Origin: Armatimonadetes bacterium UBA5352
Lineage (GTDB): Bacteria; Armatimonadota; Zipacnadia; Zipacnadales; UBA5352
Assembly: GCA_002411015.1 (NCBI GenBank)
Contig: DHPY01000003.1
Span: 1 to 53,654 of the forward strand
Direction of reading: 5' to 3'
DNA length: 53,654 bases
Shown piece by piece: positions 1 through 7,062 of the stretch (the first letter of the stretch is position 1; every line of letters starts with the position of its first letter). Both the position numbers and the translations under genes were made by a program. Under the pieces are notes generated by a model, which saw only the letters and a list, made by a program, of their open reading frames with translations, ran no database searches and had not been told where the DNA came from.

Positions 1-11
1 TATTTTATGGA

Positions 12-22
12 CGCTGCACTAG
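12..22. repeat. Left copy of an 11-bp inverted repeat at the window ends
   Basis: CGCTGCACTAG here is the exact reverse complement of 53635-53645, nine bases from the right end of the window. No transposase or target duplication is visible beside either copy, so its nature is unknown. Confidence 0.4.
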
Positions 23-46
23 CGAATGAGGAGGCGGTGAGGACGG

Positions 47-388
47 ATGATCAGGATCAGGCGGGCATATGAGCCGGCGGCTCGTGGCGATGGACGGCGG
101 GTGCTGGTGGATCGCATCTGGCCGCGCGGCGTCTCGAAGGAAGAGGCGCAGGTTGATGAGTGGCTGAAGGAGATTGCCCCATCGAACGAGCTGCGGAAGT
201 GGTTCGGGCATGATCCCGAACGCTGGGAGGAGTTCCGCAAACGCTACTTCAGGGAGCTCGACGCGCGGCCGGAGCTTGTGCAGCAGTTGCGCGAGTGGGC
301 GGACGGGCATACGGTGACGCTGGTCTACGGCGCGCGCGATACCGAGCACAACAACGCGGTGGCGCTCAAGGAGTACCTCGAGGCGTAG
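47..388 (+). CDS. DUF488 family protein (YeaO-like)
   Basis: This is a 113-aa small cytoplasmic protein. The signature VDRIWPRGVSKEEA near residues 21-34, followed by WLKEIAPS, WFGHDPERW and the C-terminal LVYGARDTEHNNAVAL, matches the DUF488/YeaO family, which has no settled biochemical function. The length equals that of typical family members. The ATG at 47 follows a purine-rich GAGGAGGCGG stretch. It is convergent with the lipoprotein gene that follows, with a perfect hairpin between them. Little beyond family membership can be said. Confidence 0.85.
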   Translation: MIRIRRAYEPAARGDGRRVLVDRIWPRGVSKEEAQVDEWLKEIAPSNELRKWFGHDPERWEEFRKRYFRELDARPELVQQLREWADGHTVTLVYGARDTEHNNAVALKEYLEA

Positions 389-399
389 GGACATACGAA

Positions 400-428
400 G
401 CGGCCGCCACGGTGTGCGTGGCGGCCGC
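400..428. terminator. Hairpin terminator between convergent genes
   Basis: A perfect 11-bp inverted repeat, GCGGCCGCCAC / GTGGCGGCCGC, with a 7-nt loop lies between the stop codons of two convergent genes. There is no T-run, so it may act as a bidirectional or partly Rho-assisted terminator. Confidence 0.6.
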
Positions 429-454
429 TCATCTGCGCAGTGCGGGGAACGCTG

Positions 455-1360
455 CTACGGCGTGATGTCCACGACGATCGCCAGGTCGAGGGTCTGCTCA
501 TCGGCGAGCGTGATCGCGAGGAGCTGCTGGATCGTGCTGTTCACAACGAGGTCCAGCGGGTCGCCGATCGGCTGCCAGGTGAGCGGATCTGCGTAGCGCA
601 CCCGCAGGTTGTAGGGGCCGGCGATGACGGCGGGCAGCTCGAAGCTCCCGTCCACCGGGTCAACCTCAGCCACGCCGACCGTGCCGAACGGGGTCTCGAT
701 GAACACGCCGAGCACCCGGCCATCCGGGGCGACGATCGGCGCGCCGGCCTCATCGAGGACGGTGCCACGGATCGTCCCGAGGTCGAGGTCCGCGCCGCGC
801 ACGACGTTTGCGAAGACGGTCGGGCGCATGATCCACTGGCCGCTCTGTCCGGCCTGATGCACGGAAGCGGCGGCGTTGAAGTCGAGCAGGATCGTGATGA
901 TCTGGCCGTCAACCACCTCGAATGCGCCGGTCACCAGCTTGACGCCGGACTGGGCCCCGCTCGGGATGGTGAGGTCGTGCCGCTCGCCCTCTGAGTCAAT
1001 GATGTAGTTCGCCCCCGGAGTGTTGTCCAGGATCATCCGAATTTGCGTGTACTGCACCGCGGGGAGCTCGCGCTGGCCGAGGAGCAGCGGGTTGGCCCCG
1101 AGCGCGATCAGCTCAACATCGTCCGGGATATCCCGATCGTTCAGCAGCACCTGCGCGCCGGCCTGGCCCACTACTTCGATCCGGGTGATTTTGACGTGGA
1201 CCTCATCAACATTCGACATCGGGGCATCCGTCAGGACGACGCGCGCGGTGCCGGTTCCGCTGACATCGTCATCTCCGCCTCCGCAGCCTCCCAACACCAA
1301 TCCGACTGAGACTACCGCCAGCGCCAGCAGGACTACGGCTGGGCTTCTTAGATTTGACAC
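455..1360 (-). CDS. DUF4382 domain lipoprotein
   Basis: This is an exported protein of 301 aa. The N-terminus is a hydrophobic signal ending in the lipobox-like LVLGGC followed by a Gly/Asp-rich linker, so a lipid-anchored protein is likely. Residues from about 38 to 190 (ARVVLTDAPMSNVDEVHVKITRIEV, then LLDFNAAASVHQAG) resemble the DUF4382 beta-rich domain. The C-terminal part (GTIRGTVLDEAGAPI onward) looks like a carboxypeptidase-regulatory or Ig-like fold. The GTG at 1360 was chosen because GGAGG lies 8 nt upstream; a further GTG at 1369 would overlap that ribosome-binding site. The gene is flanked by two GCGGCCGCC hairpins, so it is probably monocistronic. Function is unknown. Confidence 0.75.
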   Translation of the reverse strand: MSNLRSPAVVLLALAVVSVGLVLGGCGGGDDDVSGTGTARVVLTDAPMSNVDEVHVKITRIEVVGQAGAQVLLNDRDIPDDVELIALGANPLLLGQRELPAVQYTQIRMILDNTPGANYIIDSEGERHDLTIPSGAQSGVKLVTGAFEVVDGQIITILLDFNAAASVHQAGQSGQWIMRPTVFANVVRGADLDLGTIRGTVLDEAGAPIVAPDGRVLGVFIETPFGTVGVAEVDPVDGSFELPAVIAGPYNLRVRYADPLTWQPIGDPLDLVVNSTIQQLLAITLADEQTLDLAIVVDITP

Positions 1361-1496
1361 ACGCAACACCTCCGAGTTTGGATGGGCTTCACTGAACCGT
1401 TCCCCTCAGCCGCCTCCGACTACCTCGGGTGATATACCCATTTCGCAAGTTGGGTAACCCTGATGTTGCCTCTGGTGACTCGGCAGAGGTGCGGAA

Positions 1497-1522
1497 GCGG
1501 CCGCCCATCCTGCGGCGGCCGC
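1497..1522. terminator. Hairpin downstream of prs
   Basis: GCGGCCGCC / GGCGGCCGC with an 8-nt loop sits about 30 nt past the prs stop codon on the minus strand. It shares its core with the hairpin at 400-428. No T-run. Confidence 0.5.
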
Positions 1523-1550
1523 CTCTGGGAGTTCTCGCAGTCAACACCTG

Positions 1551-2501
1551 TCAGCGGAACAGCCTGCTCACCGACTCGCCCGTGTGGATGGCGTAGATTG
1601 CCTTGCCGAAGAGCTCGGCGACGGAGACCTGGTGCACGTTCGCTGCCTCCGCACCCGCCGGCAGCGGGAGCGAGTCGGTCACGACGGTACCCTGGAATGG
1701 GGGCTGTGCGAGGCGTTCGAGCGCCGGCCCGACCAGCAGCCCATGCGCTGCGCCTGCGTAGACCTCCGCGACCCCGCACTCCTCGGCGAGGTAGCGCGCG
1801 AGCTTGAGCATTGAGCCGCCGGTGGCGATCTCGTCGTCGAAGATCAGCACCTTCTTGCCGATGACATCGCCCACGACGCTCTGAATCTCCACCTCGGTGT
1901 CGGAGATCCTGCGCTTGTCGCCGATCGCCATCGGCAGCCCGAGGCGCGTGGCGTAGGCTCCGGCGCGGCGGGCGCTGCCTGCGTCCGGCGCCACCACCAC
2001 GAAGTCTGACAGGTCCCAGCCGCTGAAGTAGTCGCAGATGAGGGGGACCGCCGAGAGGTGATCGGCGGGGGTCTGGAAGAAGCCCTGTATCTGCTCGGAG
2101 TGCAGAGTCATCGTCAGCACCCGATCGGCGCCCGCGGTATTCAGCAGGTCGGCCACCAGCCTGGCGGTGATTGAGATGCGCGGCATGTCCTTCTTATCGG
2201 AGCGCACGTAGAAGTAGTAGGGGATGACCGCGGTGATGCGCCGCGCGGAGGCGTGCTTGAGCGCGTCACACATCATGCACAATTCTATCAGGTGCTCATT
2301 GACCGGTGGCGCGGCGGTCTGGAGGACGAAGACATCCTTCTCGCGAACATTCTCCTCGATCTGCACGAAGAGGTTGTCGTTGGCGAAGCGGTCTTTGCGG
2401 GTGCGTCCCAGCGGGATGTCCAGCCAGTCACAGATATGCTGAGCCAGAGCCGGGTGGGAGCTTCCGCTGAACAGCTGCAGTTCGTCATTGAGACAGCCCA
2501 T
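1551..2501 (-). CDS. prs: Ribose-phosphate pyrophosphokinase
   Basis: The product makes PRPP from ribose 5-phosphate and ATP for nucleotide, His and Trp synthesis. It is 316 aa, the normal family length. The ATP flexible-loop region YYFYVRSDKK lies near residues 95-104, a VVVAPDAGSARRA segment near 168-180, and the PRPP-binding loop FDDEIATGGS at 221-230. The loop departs from the usual DDxxDTGGT (Ala-Thr in place of Asp-Thr), and the flexible loop has Ser before the Asp. The ATG at 2501 follows GGAGGG, while the open frame further upstream has no family similarity. It is divergent from the glycosyltransferase pair. The assignment is firm; kinetic consequences of the loop variants are unknown. 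Confidence 0.92.
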   Translation of the reverse strand: MGCLNDELQLFSGSSHPALAQHICDWLDIPLGRTRKDRFANDNLFVQIEENVREKDVFVLQTAAPPVNEHLIELCMMCDALKHASARRITAVIPYYFYVRSDKKDMPRISITARLVADLLNTAGADRVLTMTLHSEQIQGFFQTPADHLSAVPLICDYFSGWDLSDFVVVAPDAGSARRAGAYATRLGLPMAIGDKRRISDTEVEIQSVVGDVIGKKVLIFDDEIATGGSMLKLARYLAEECGVAEVYAGAAHGLLVGPALERLAQPPFQGTVVTDSLPLPAGAEAANVHQVSVAELFGKAIYAIHTGESVSRLFR

Positions 2502-2613
2502 GACAACCCTCCAACATCGAGACAGAACGTGTCCTTCCGTCTGCATTTTCCGTGGGGGGCGCCGAATCCCTTCCCGACATCCCGCTTCGCAGCACCACTG
2601 ACAGGGGGCAGCG

Positions 2614-3774
2614 ATGAGCATCATCTTGCTGGCCGATGACTTCCCGCCGGAGCTTGGCGGCATACAGACCTACTCCTGCGAGCTTGCCCGCGCGCTCGCC
2701 GAGATGGGGGAGGAGGTCGCGGTGGTCGCGGGCCGCCAGGATGGCGGCGAGGCATTCGACGGGTCGCTCCCGTTCCCGGTCATCCGCGTTCCCACGAAAG
2801 GCAGCTACCCGGTCGCCGCGATGAACCTCTCAACCGGCGCGCAGCAGGCCCTCCAGCAGCTTGAGACCCCTCCGCGCTGCGTCGTGGCCACGAAGTGGGC
2901 GCCTGAGGGCCCGGCCGCGATCCTCGCGTACGGCCAGCTCCGTTGCCCCATCGTCCTGATCGGCCACGGCGGGGAGTTCAGCCACACCGGTGGCAGCCTC
3001 ATGAAGTGGCTCGTGCAGCGACTGGTCCTCCGCCGTGCGGCGCTCTGCCTGGCGAACAGCGGCTACACCGCCGGGCTGTTCGCGGCGGCTCGCGTTCCGC
3101 GCGAGCGCATCCGCATCATCTACGGCGGCGTGCGTCCGGAGGCATATGACCTCCCCGAGGCTCGCGTCCGGGAGGTGCGCGAGGAGCTTGGCCTCGGCGA
3201 CGCGCCGCTGCTCCTCACCGCCTCGCGCCTCGTCGAGCGCAAGGGCCACGAGGTGGTGATGCGCGCGCTCCCGGCGGTGCTGGAGGCTCAGCCGGAGACC
3301 GTCTGGCTGATCGCGGGCGAGGGCCCGCTGGCCGAGAGCTTGCAGGCGCTGGCGGCAGAAACCGGAGTAGCCGGTGCAGTGCGATTTCTCGGCCGCGTGG
3401 ATGGCGAGCGCCTCGCCGAGTTGCACGCCGCCGCTGACCTGTTCGTGATGCCCAGCCGGCCGGTCCGCGGGATGCTCGCGGAGGGCCTCGGGCTCGCCTA
3501 CCTCGAAGCCGCGGCTGCCGGCACTCCGAGCGTCGCCACCACATTCGGCGGCATCCCCGATGCCGTGCTCGACGGCGAGACCGGGCTGCTCGTGCCGCCG
3601 GATGACGCTGACGCGCTCTCACAGGCGATCACCGGCCTGCTCGGCGCCCCGGCGCGCCTGCGAGCGCTGGGTGAGGCTGCGCGCGAGCGGGTCCTCGGCG
3701 AGTTCACCTGGCGTCGTGTCGCCGAGCGGTTCCTCCGCGCCATCTCCACGCTGCCTGGCGGAGGCGCCGCTTGA
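2614..3774 (+). CDS. Glycosyltransferase family 4 (GT-B fold)
   Basis: This is a 386-aa retaining glycosyltransferase, probably cytoplasmic or membrane-associated. The N-terminal domain opens with ADDFPPELGGIQTYSCELA (residues 7-25), typical of GT4 acceptor domains. The C-terminal domain has LLLTASRLVERKGHE (about 209-223), LIAGEGPL, and an E-x7-E-like region in PSRPVRGMLAEGLGLAYLEAAAAGTPSVAT (about 281-310), where the nucleotide-sugar is normally bound. The ATG at 2614 follows AGGGGGC. The stop TGA overlaps the next gene's ATG by one base, so the two transferases are translationally coupled. The pair probably builds a surface polysaccharide or glycolipid, but donor and acceptor cannot be read from sequence. 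Confidence 0.87.
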   Translation: MSIILLADDFPPELGGIQTYSCELARALAEMGEEVAVVAGRQDGGEAFDGSLPFPVIRVPTKGSYPVAAMNLSTGAQQALQQLETPPRCVVATKWAPEGPAAILAYGQLRCPIVLIGHGGEFSHTGGSLMKWLVQRLVLRRAALCLANSGYTAGLFAAARVPRERIRIIYGGVRPEAYDLPEARVREVREELGLGDAPLLLTASRLVERKGHEVVMRALPAVLEAQPETVWLIAGEGPLAESLQALAAETGVAGAVRFLGRVDGERLAELHAAADLFVMPSRPVRGMLAEGLGLAYLEAAAAGTPSVATTFGGIPDAVLDGETGLLVPPDDADALSQAITGLLGAPARLRALGEAARERVLGEFTWRRVAERFLRAISTLPGGGAA

Positions 3775-4943
3775 TGACGCCGCGCACGGTCGCCTATGTG
3801 GATCACGCGGCGGAGGTCGGGGGCGCTGAGAAGAGCCTCTGCGAGCTCGTCGCCGCGCTCGATCATGAGCGCGTTCGGCCAGTGATCCTGCACCTGCCGG
3901 AGGCGCAGTGGCTGAAGTACGCGCGAGCCGGCCGGGCGGAGTTGCGCCCGGCAGTGCCGCCAAGCGATCTCTACGCCGCCCGGCGCAGTGAGCTTGGCGG
4001 GGGCCCGATCGCAGGGCTGCAGCGAGTGCTCGACGCGGTGCCGCCACTGGGGGCGCTCTGGCGGGAGTTCGGGCAGCTTGAACCGGACATCGTGCATACC
4101 AACTCCACGAAGATGCACCTGATGGCGGGCGCCGCCGCACGCCTGCGGAAGCTGCCGGTCATCTGGCACATGCGCGACCTGATGACCGACGAGGACGCAC
4201 TTTCGTGGCTGCGGCGCGCCGTTCAGCGGGTACGGCCAGAGGTCATCGCGATCTCCGAGGCGGTCGCCGGGCAGTTCGATGGCATGCCCTGCACGGTGCA
4301 CCTGGTGCCCAACGGCATTCCGATCGACCGCTTCACTCCGGGCGATCCGCCCGCGGGGCTGCGCGAGGGGCTTGGGCTGCCTGAGGGTGTGCCGGTCGCC
4401 TGCGTCGTGGGCCGGCTGACGCCCTGGAAGGGCCACCAGACGCTCCTGCGCGCATGGTCGGAGGTGCTCTCGCGAGTGCCCGACGCCCATCTGCTGATCG
4501 TGGGCGAGGTGGCCTTCTGGGAGGATGGGTATGCCGCGGAGTTGCGCGCGCTTGCCGACAGTCTCGGCATCTCCAAACGCGTGGCATGGTCAGGCTTTCG
4601 CGAGGACGTGCCGGAGGTGCTGCGGGCGGTGGACCTGCTTGTTCTGCCCTCGATCCATGAGCCCTTCGGCCGCGTGGTGATCGAGGGGATGGCGGCCGGG
4701 CTGCCGGTGGTGGCGACGGCCTCCGGCGGCGTGCCGGAGATCGTGCGCGAGGGCGAGACCGGGCTTCTGGCGCCGCCGGAGCAGCCGGGGCCGCTGGGGG
4801 AGGCGATCGCACGGGTGCTGGCCGATCCGGCGCGTGCCCGTGCCATGGGCGAGGCGGGCCGCCGCCGCGCGGTTGAGTGCTTTGATGTCCGCCGGGTGGC
4901 GCGGCAGGTCGAGGCCGTCTACGACGTGCTGCTCGGCACCTGA
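3774..4943 (+). CDS. Glycosyltransferase family 4, second of a coupled pair
   Basis: The product is 389 aa from the ATG at 3774, which overlaps the stop of the preceding gene (TGATG); a TTG one codon earlier is possible. The N-terminal domain has VDHAAEVGGAEKSLCELV (residues 8-25) and PDIVHTNSTKMHLMA. The C-terminal domain has VVGRLTPWKGHQTLLRA (about 202-218), LIVGEVAFWEDGY and the sugar-nucleotide-binding stretch HEPFGRVVIEGMAAGLPVVAT with its E-x7-E spacing. The two enzymes are homologous but clearly diverged, which suggests successive sugar additions to one product. A weak hairpin follows, and the encapsulin operon begins about 145 nt downstream. Confidence 0.87.
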   Translation: MTPRTVAYVDHAAEVGGAEKSLCELVAALDHERVRPVILHLPEAQWLKYARAGRAELRPAVPPSDLYAARRSELGGGPIAGLQRVLDAVPPLGALWREFGQLEPDIVHTNSTKMHLMAGAAARLRKLPVIWHMRDLMTDEDALSWLRRAVQRVRPEVIAISEAVAGQFDGMPCTVHLVPNGIPIDRFTPGDPPAGLREGLGLPEGVPVACVVGRLTPWKGHQTLLRAWSEVLSRVPDAHLLIVGEVAFWEDGYAAELRALADSLGISKRVAWSGFREDVPEVLRAVDLLVLPSIHEPFGRVVIEGMAAGLPVVATASGGVPEIVREGETGLLAPPEQPGPLGEAIARVLADPARARAMGEAGRRRAVECFDVRRVARQVEAVYDVLLGT

Positions 4944-4992
4944 GGTCCCCCCGTTGGCTCATCTTCGAGGATTCTGACGAGGACTCCCTCCA

Positions 4993-5017
4993 GCCCCGCC
5001 GAATGTACTGACGGGGC
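4993..5017 (+). terminator. Possible terminator of the glycosyltransferase pair
   Basis: GCCCCG / CGGGGC with a 13-nt loop lies 50 nt after the stop codon. The stem is short and no T-run follows. Confidence 0.3.
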
Positions 5018-5088
5018 GTCACGGTATCCCCTGCAGCTGAATACCGAGGGCGCCGCGCCGCACACGCGCCCGGAGGAGGCACAAGACT

Positions 5089-5469
5089 ATGCCTGAGTTC
5101 GCGAATCCGTTCAGTGGGACGGCCCCGGACCGGAAGATGACCTTCAACGAGTTGACCCGCGCGATCCGCCTGAACCTCGCCGCTGAGCAGGAGGCCATCC
5201 ATCTCTACCAGGCCCACGCAGACGCCACCGACAACGAGCTGGCGAAGGCAGTCCTGCTCGACATCGCCGATGAGGAGCGCGAGCACGTCGGGGAGTTCCA
5301 GCGGCTGCTCGACATCCTGCTTGAGGACGAGCAGCGGCTGCTGGCCGATGGCGCCGCCGAGGTGGACGAGATCGCCGCAGAGCTCGTTTCCGGCGGCGAG
5401 GGCGAGGAGGGTGGAGAGGGCGATTCGAGCGGCCCCTCCGCGACGGTGGGTGATCTGACGAAGCAGTAG
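5089..5469 (+). CDS. Encapsulin cargo: ferritin-like protein with loading peptide
   Basis: This is a 126-aa helical iron protein. TFNELTRAIRLNLAAEQEAIHLYQ (residues 18-41) and DIADEEREHVGEFQRLLDIL (58-77) supply E33, E62/E63 and H66, the ferroxidase-type ligands of the encapsulated-ferritin (EncFtn/Flp) group. The layout resembles the ferritin-like domain fused to the shell in Pyrococcus-type encapsulins, but here it is a separate gene. After a Gly/Glu/Ser-rich linker the C-terminus is ATVGDLTKQ, which fits the shell-targeting peptide consensus. A GGAGGAGG ribosome-binding site precedes the ATG. The encapsulin shell gene follows within about 60 nt. The likely role is iron oxidation and storage inside the nanocompartment; this rests on family knowledge and gene context. 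Confidence 0.88.
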   Translation: MPEFANPFSGTAPDRKMTFNELTRAIRLNLAAEQEAIHLYQAHADATDNELAKAVLLDIADEEREHVGEFQRLLDILLEDEQRLLADGAAEVDEIAAELVSGGEGEEGGEGDSSGPSATVGDLTKQ

Positions 5470-5526
5470 CCGAGGTCGGGAAGATGATGCTGTGGCGCGC
5501 CAGGAATGATGAGGTGGCTGATGAGG

Positions 5527-6324
5527 ATGGACATACTGGCACGTGACGGTGCGCCGCTGAGCGCTGAGCAGTGGGCGCACCTTGACGAGATGGTGGCTTC
5601 CACCGCGACGCGCTACGTTACCGCGCGGAGGATGCTCCCGATCGTGGGGCCGCTCGGCGTGGGCATGCCGGTCGTCGCCTCGGCGGGGCTGGAGCGCTGC
5701 GATGGCGAGCCGATCCGCCTCGGGGACACCCGGCTGATCCCGCTGCGCGAAGTGTCGAGCGACTTCGCGCTGGATGTGCGCGATTTCGCGCAGGCCGAGC
5801 GTTTGGGGGCGCCGGTGAGCTTCGCGCCCGCGATGGCCGCCGCGCAGGAGCTCGCGCGGCAGGAGGATGACCTGCTCTACAACGGCCTCGAGGCCGCGGG
5901 GGAGCATGGGCTGCTCAACACCGACGGCGTCGCCATCGAGCAGGCGGACGACTGGAGCGCCGAGGGCTCGCTGGTGCGCGACTTCGCCCGCGCGGTGGAT
6001 GCGCTGGGCAACGCCGGCTTCCCCGGCCCATACGCGATCGCGATCTCGCCGGGCACGATGGCCCTGGCGCACCGGTTACTCAACGGGCCGCGGCTGGAGA
6101 TCGAGATGCTGCGCGAGCTGGCGCAGGCGGGCGTGTTCAGCTCCAGCGCGCTTGGCCGGCAGATGCTCGTGATGGAGGTGGGTCGCGCGAACGCGGACCT
6201 CGCGCTCGGGATGGACGTCTCGACCGCCTACTACGATCAGGACGGGATGGCGCACATCTTCCGGATCATGGAGACGCTGGCGCTGCGGGTCAAGCGCCCG
6301 GACTCGATCGTGGTGCTTAAGTAG
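5527..6324 (+). CDS. Encapsulin shell protein (family 1, HK97 fold)
   Basis: The product self-assembles into an icosahedral protein shell that encloses the ferritin-like cargo encoded just upstream. It is 265 aa, in the family range. The N-terminus MDILARDGAPLSAEQWAHLDE matches the usual family-1 opening. The later segments FAPAMAAAQELARQEDDLLYNG, PYAIAISPGTMALAH and the C-terminal DLALGMDVSTAYYDQD and LRVKRPDSIVVL are also characteristic. In-frame ATGs at 5506, 5509 and 5521 are possible starts; 5527 was preferred because homologues begin at MDIL. It is convergent with a metalloprotease-like gene, and two palindromic repeat units lie in between. Confidence 0.92.
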   Translation: MDILARDGAPLSAEQWAHLDEMVASTATRYVTARRMLPIVGPLGVGMPVVASAGLERCDGEPIRLGDTRLIPLREVSSDFALDVRDFAQAERLGAPVSFAPAMAAAQELARQEDDLLYNGLEAAGEHGLLNTDGVAIEQADDWSAEGSLVRDFARAVDALGNAGFPGPYAIAISPGTMALAHRLLNGPRLEIEMLRELAQAGVFSSSALGRQMLVMEVGRANADLALGMDVSTAYYDQDGMAHIFRIMETLALRVKRPDSIVVLK

Positions 6325-6348
6325 CGCCTGCCGAGGGATGCATCCGAT

Positions 6349-6397
6349 GGGCCGGCCTCGCCATGCTCCTTCGTCGCATGGCTCGTGCGGCCCCTCC
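6349..6397 (-). repeat. Palindromic repeat unit 1 (inverted pair A)
   Basis: Read on the minus strand, this 49-nt unit starts GGAGGGGCCGCACGAGC and ends GCGAGGCCGGCCC. Between them CCATGC and GCATGG form an inner stem around a 9-nt loop, GACGAAGGA, which is shared with unit 3. GGGCCG and CGGCCC can form an outer stem. It is paired head-on with the unit at 6429-6480 between two convergent genes. Confidence 0.75.
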
Positions 6398-6428
6398 TGG
6401 GCGTTGGCGCGCTTCTCGACCCGCGCGA

Positions 6429-6480
6429 GGAGGGGCCGCACGAGCGGTGAGCGCCCCGGCGATCACCGTGAGGTCGGCCC
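6429..6480 (+). repeat. Palindromic repeat unit 2 (inverted pair A)
   Basis: This 52-nt unit has the same ends (GGAGGGGCCGCACGAGC; GAGGTCGGCCC) but a different inner stem, CGGTGA / TCACCG, around a 12-nt loop. Confidence 0.75.
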
Positions 6481-6487
6481 ATGTGGC

Positions 6488-6964
6488 TCATCCACCGAGC
6501 GCCTCTGCTCGGGCGTCTCTGAACTCCTGCGATCTCACGAACGCCTCCGCGGCCTCGCGCGCGCGGACCTCGTGCTGCGCGTCCCGGATCTTCCGCAGGC
6601 CGTGGCGGCGCCACTCCCGGGCGAAGAGTCCGCACCAGCGGATCACCCCCGTGCGGCGGAAATCCAGCACGTGCCACAACTCGTGCGCGATCGTGCGTGC
6701 GTTCTCCTCGCGCCACTCCGCATCGCCGGCGTAGATGGTCTCGCAGGCTGCGGGGAAGAGGACGTTGCGGGTCCACGCGAATGCCCTGGCGCGGGGCCCC
6801 CAGATGAGCGCGACGCGTTGGGCTGGAGATCGCTCGGCGATCTGCAGGAAGCGCACGCGGCTGAAGTCCTCATCGAAGAACCGCCCGATCTCCGCCACGA
6901 GGCGCGGGTCAACCCCGCGCGTGACGTCGCGGAAGCCGATCAGGCTGTGCGAGCGCGGGCTCAT
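6488..6964 (-). CDS. Putative zinc metalloprotease-like protein (DUF4157-like HExxH)
   Basis: This is a 158-aa protein without a signal peptide. The motif TIAHELWHVLDF near residues 90-101 gives HExxH, and a downstream HEVRAREAAEAF could supply a third metal ligand, as in short DUF4157-like gluzincins. The segment before it (WGPRARAFAWTRNVLFP) also fits that group, where the protein covers a conserved secreted-toxin or phage-associated metallopeptidase core. The ATG follows GGAGG with 5 nt spacing. A 19-codon hydrophobic open frame overlaps its start (ATGA). The substrate is unknown. The nearby encapsulin and ftsZ genes give no clear functional link. Confidence 0.65.
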   Translation of the reverse strand: MSPRSHSLIGFRDVTRGVDPRLVAEIGRFFDEDFSRVRFLQIAERSPAQRVALIWGPRARAFAWTRNVLFPAACETIYAGDAEWREENARTIAHELWHVLDFRRTGVIRWCGLFAREWRRHGLRKIRDAQHEVRAREAAEAFVRSQEFRDARAEALGG

Positions 6965-7020
6965 GGCAACCTCCAGACTCCGTACAGCGCAACGCCCCCG
7001 ATCAGTGCGAGATACGTCAT
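6961..7020 (-). CDS. Possible 19-aa membrane microprotein
   Basis: The open frame reads MTYLALIGGVALYGVWRLP and then stops. The TGA overlaps the ATG of the metalloprotease-like gene (ATGA), an arrangement typical of translational coupling. Its 15-residue apolar core could span a membrane. No good ribosome-binding site is visible, and it may be only a leader or chance frame. Confidence 0.3.
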   Translation of the reverse strand: MTYLALIGGVALYGVWRLP

Positions 7021-7042
7021 GCTCTCGCCACGCCGGGGGCGT
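6992..7042 (-). terminator. Possible stem downstream of ftsZ
   Basis: ACGCCCCCG / CGGGGGCGT, a perfect 9-bp repeat with a 33-nt loop, lies just past the ftsZ stop and across the small open frame. The long loop and missing T-run make termination uncertain. Confidence 0.3.
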
Positions 7043-7062
7043 CGGTGAATCGTTTCTGCCCT

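Noticed and set aside
4333..6072. 579-codon minus-strand open frame over the glycosyltransferase and encapsulin genes
   Set aside because: It covers three well-supported genes on the other strand and has a low-complexity Arg/Pro translation.
6349..6480. A kink-turn in the palindromic repeat units
   Set aside because: GA/GA mismatches are present beside the inner stem, but the opposite strand has extra bases, so the loop is a symmetric 5x5 and not a standard kink-turn.
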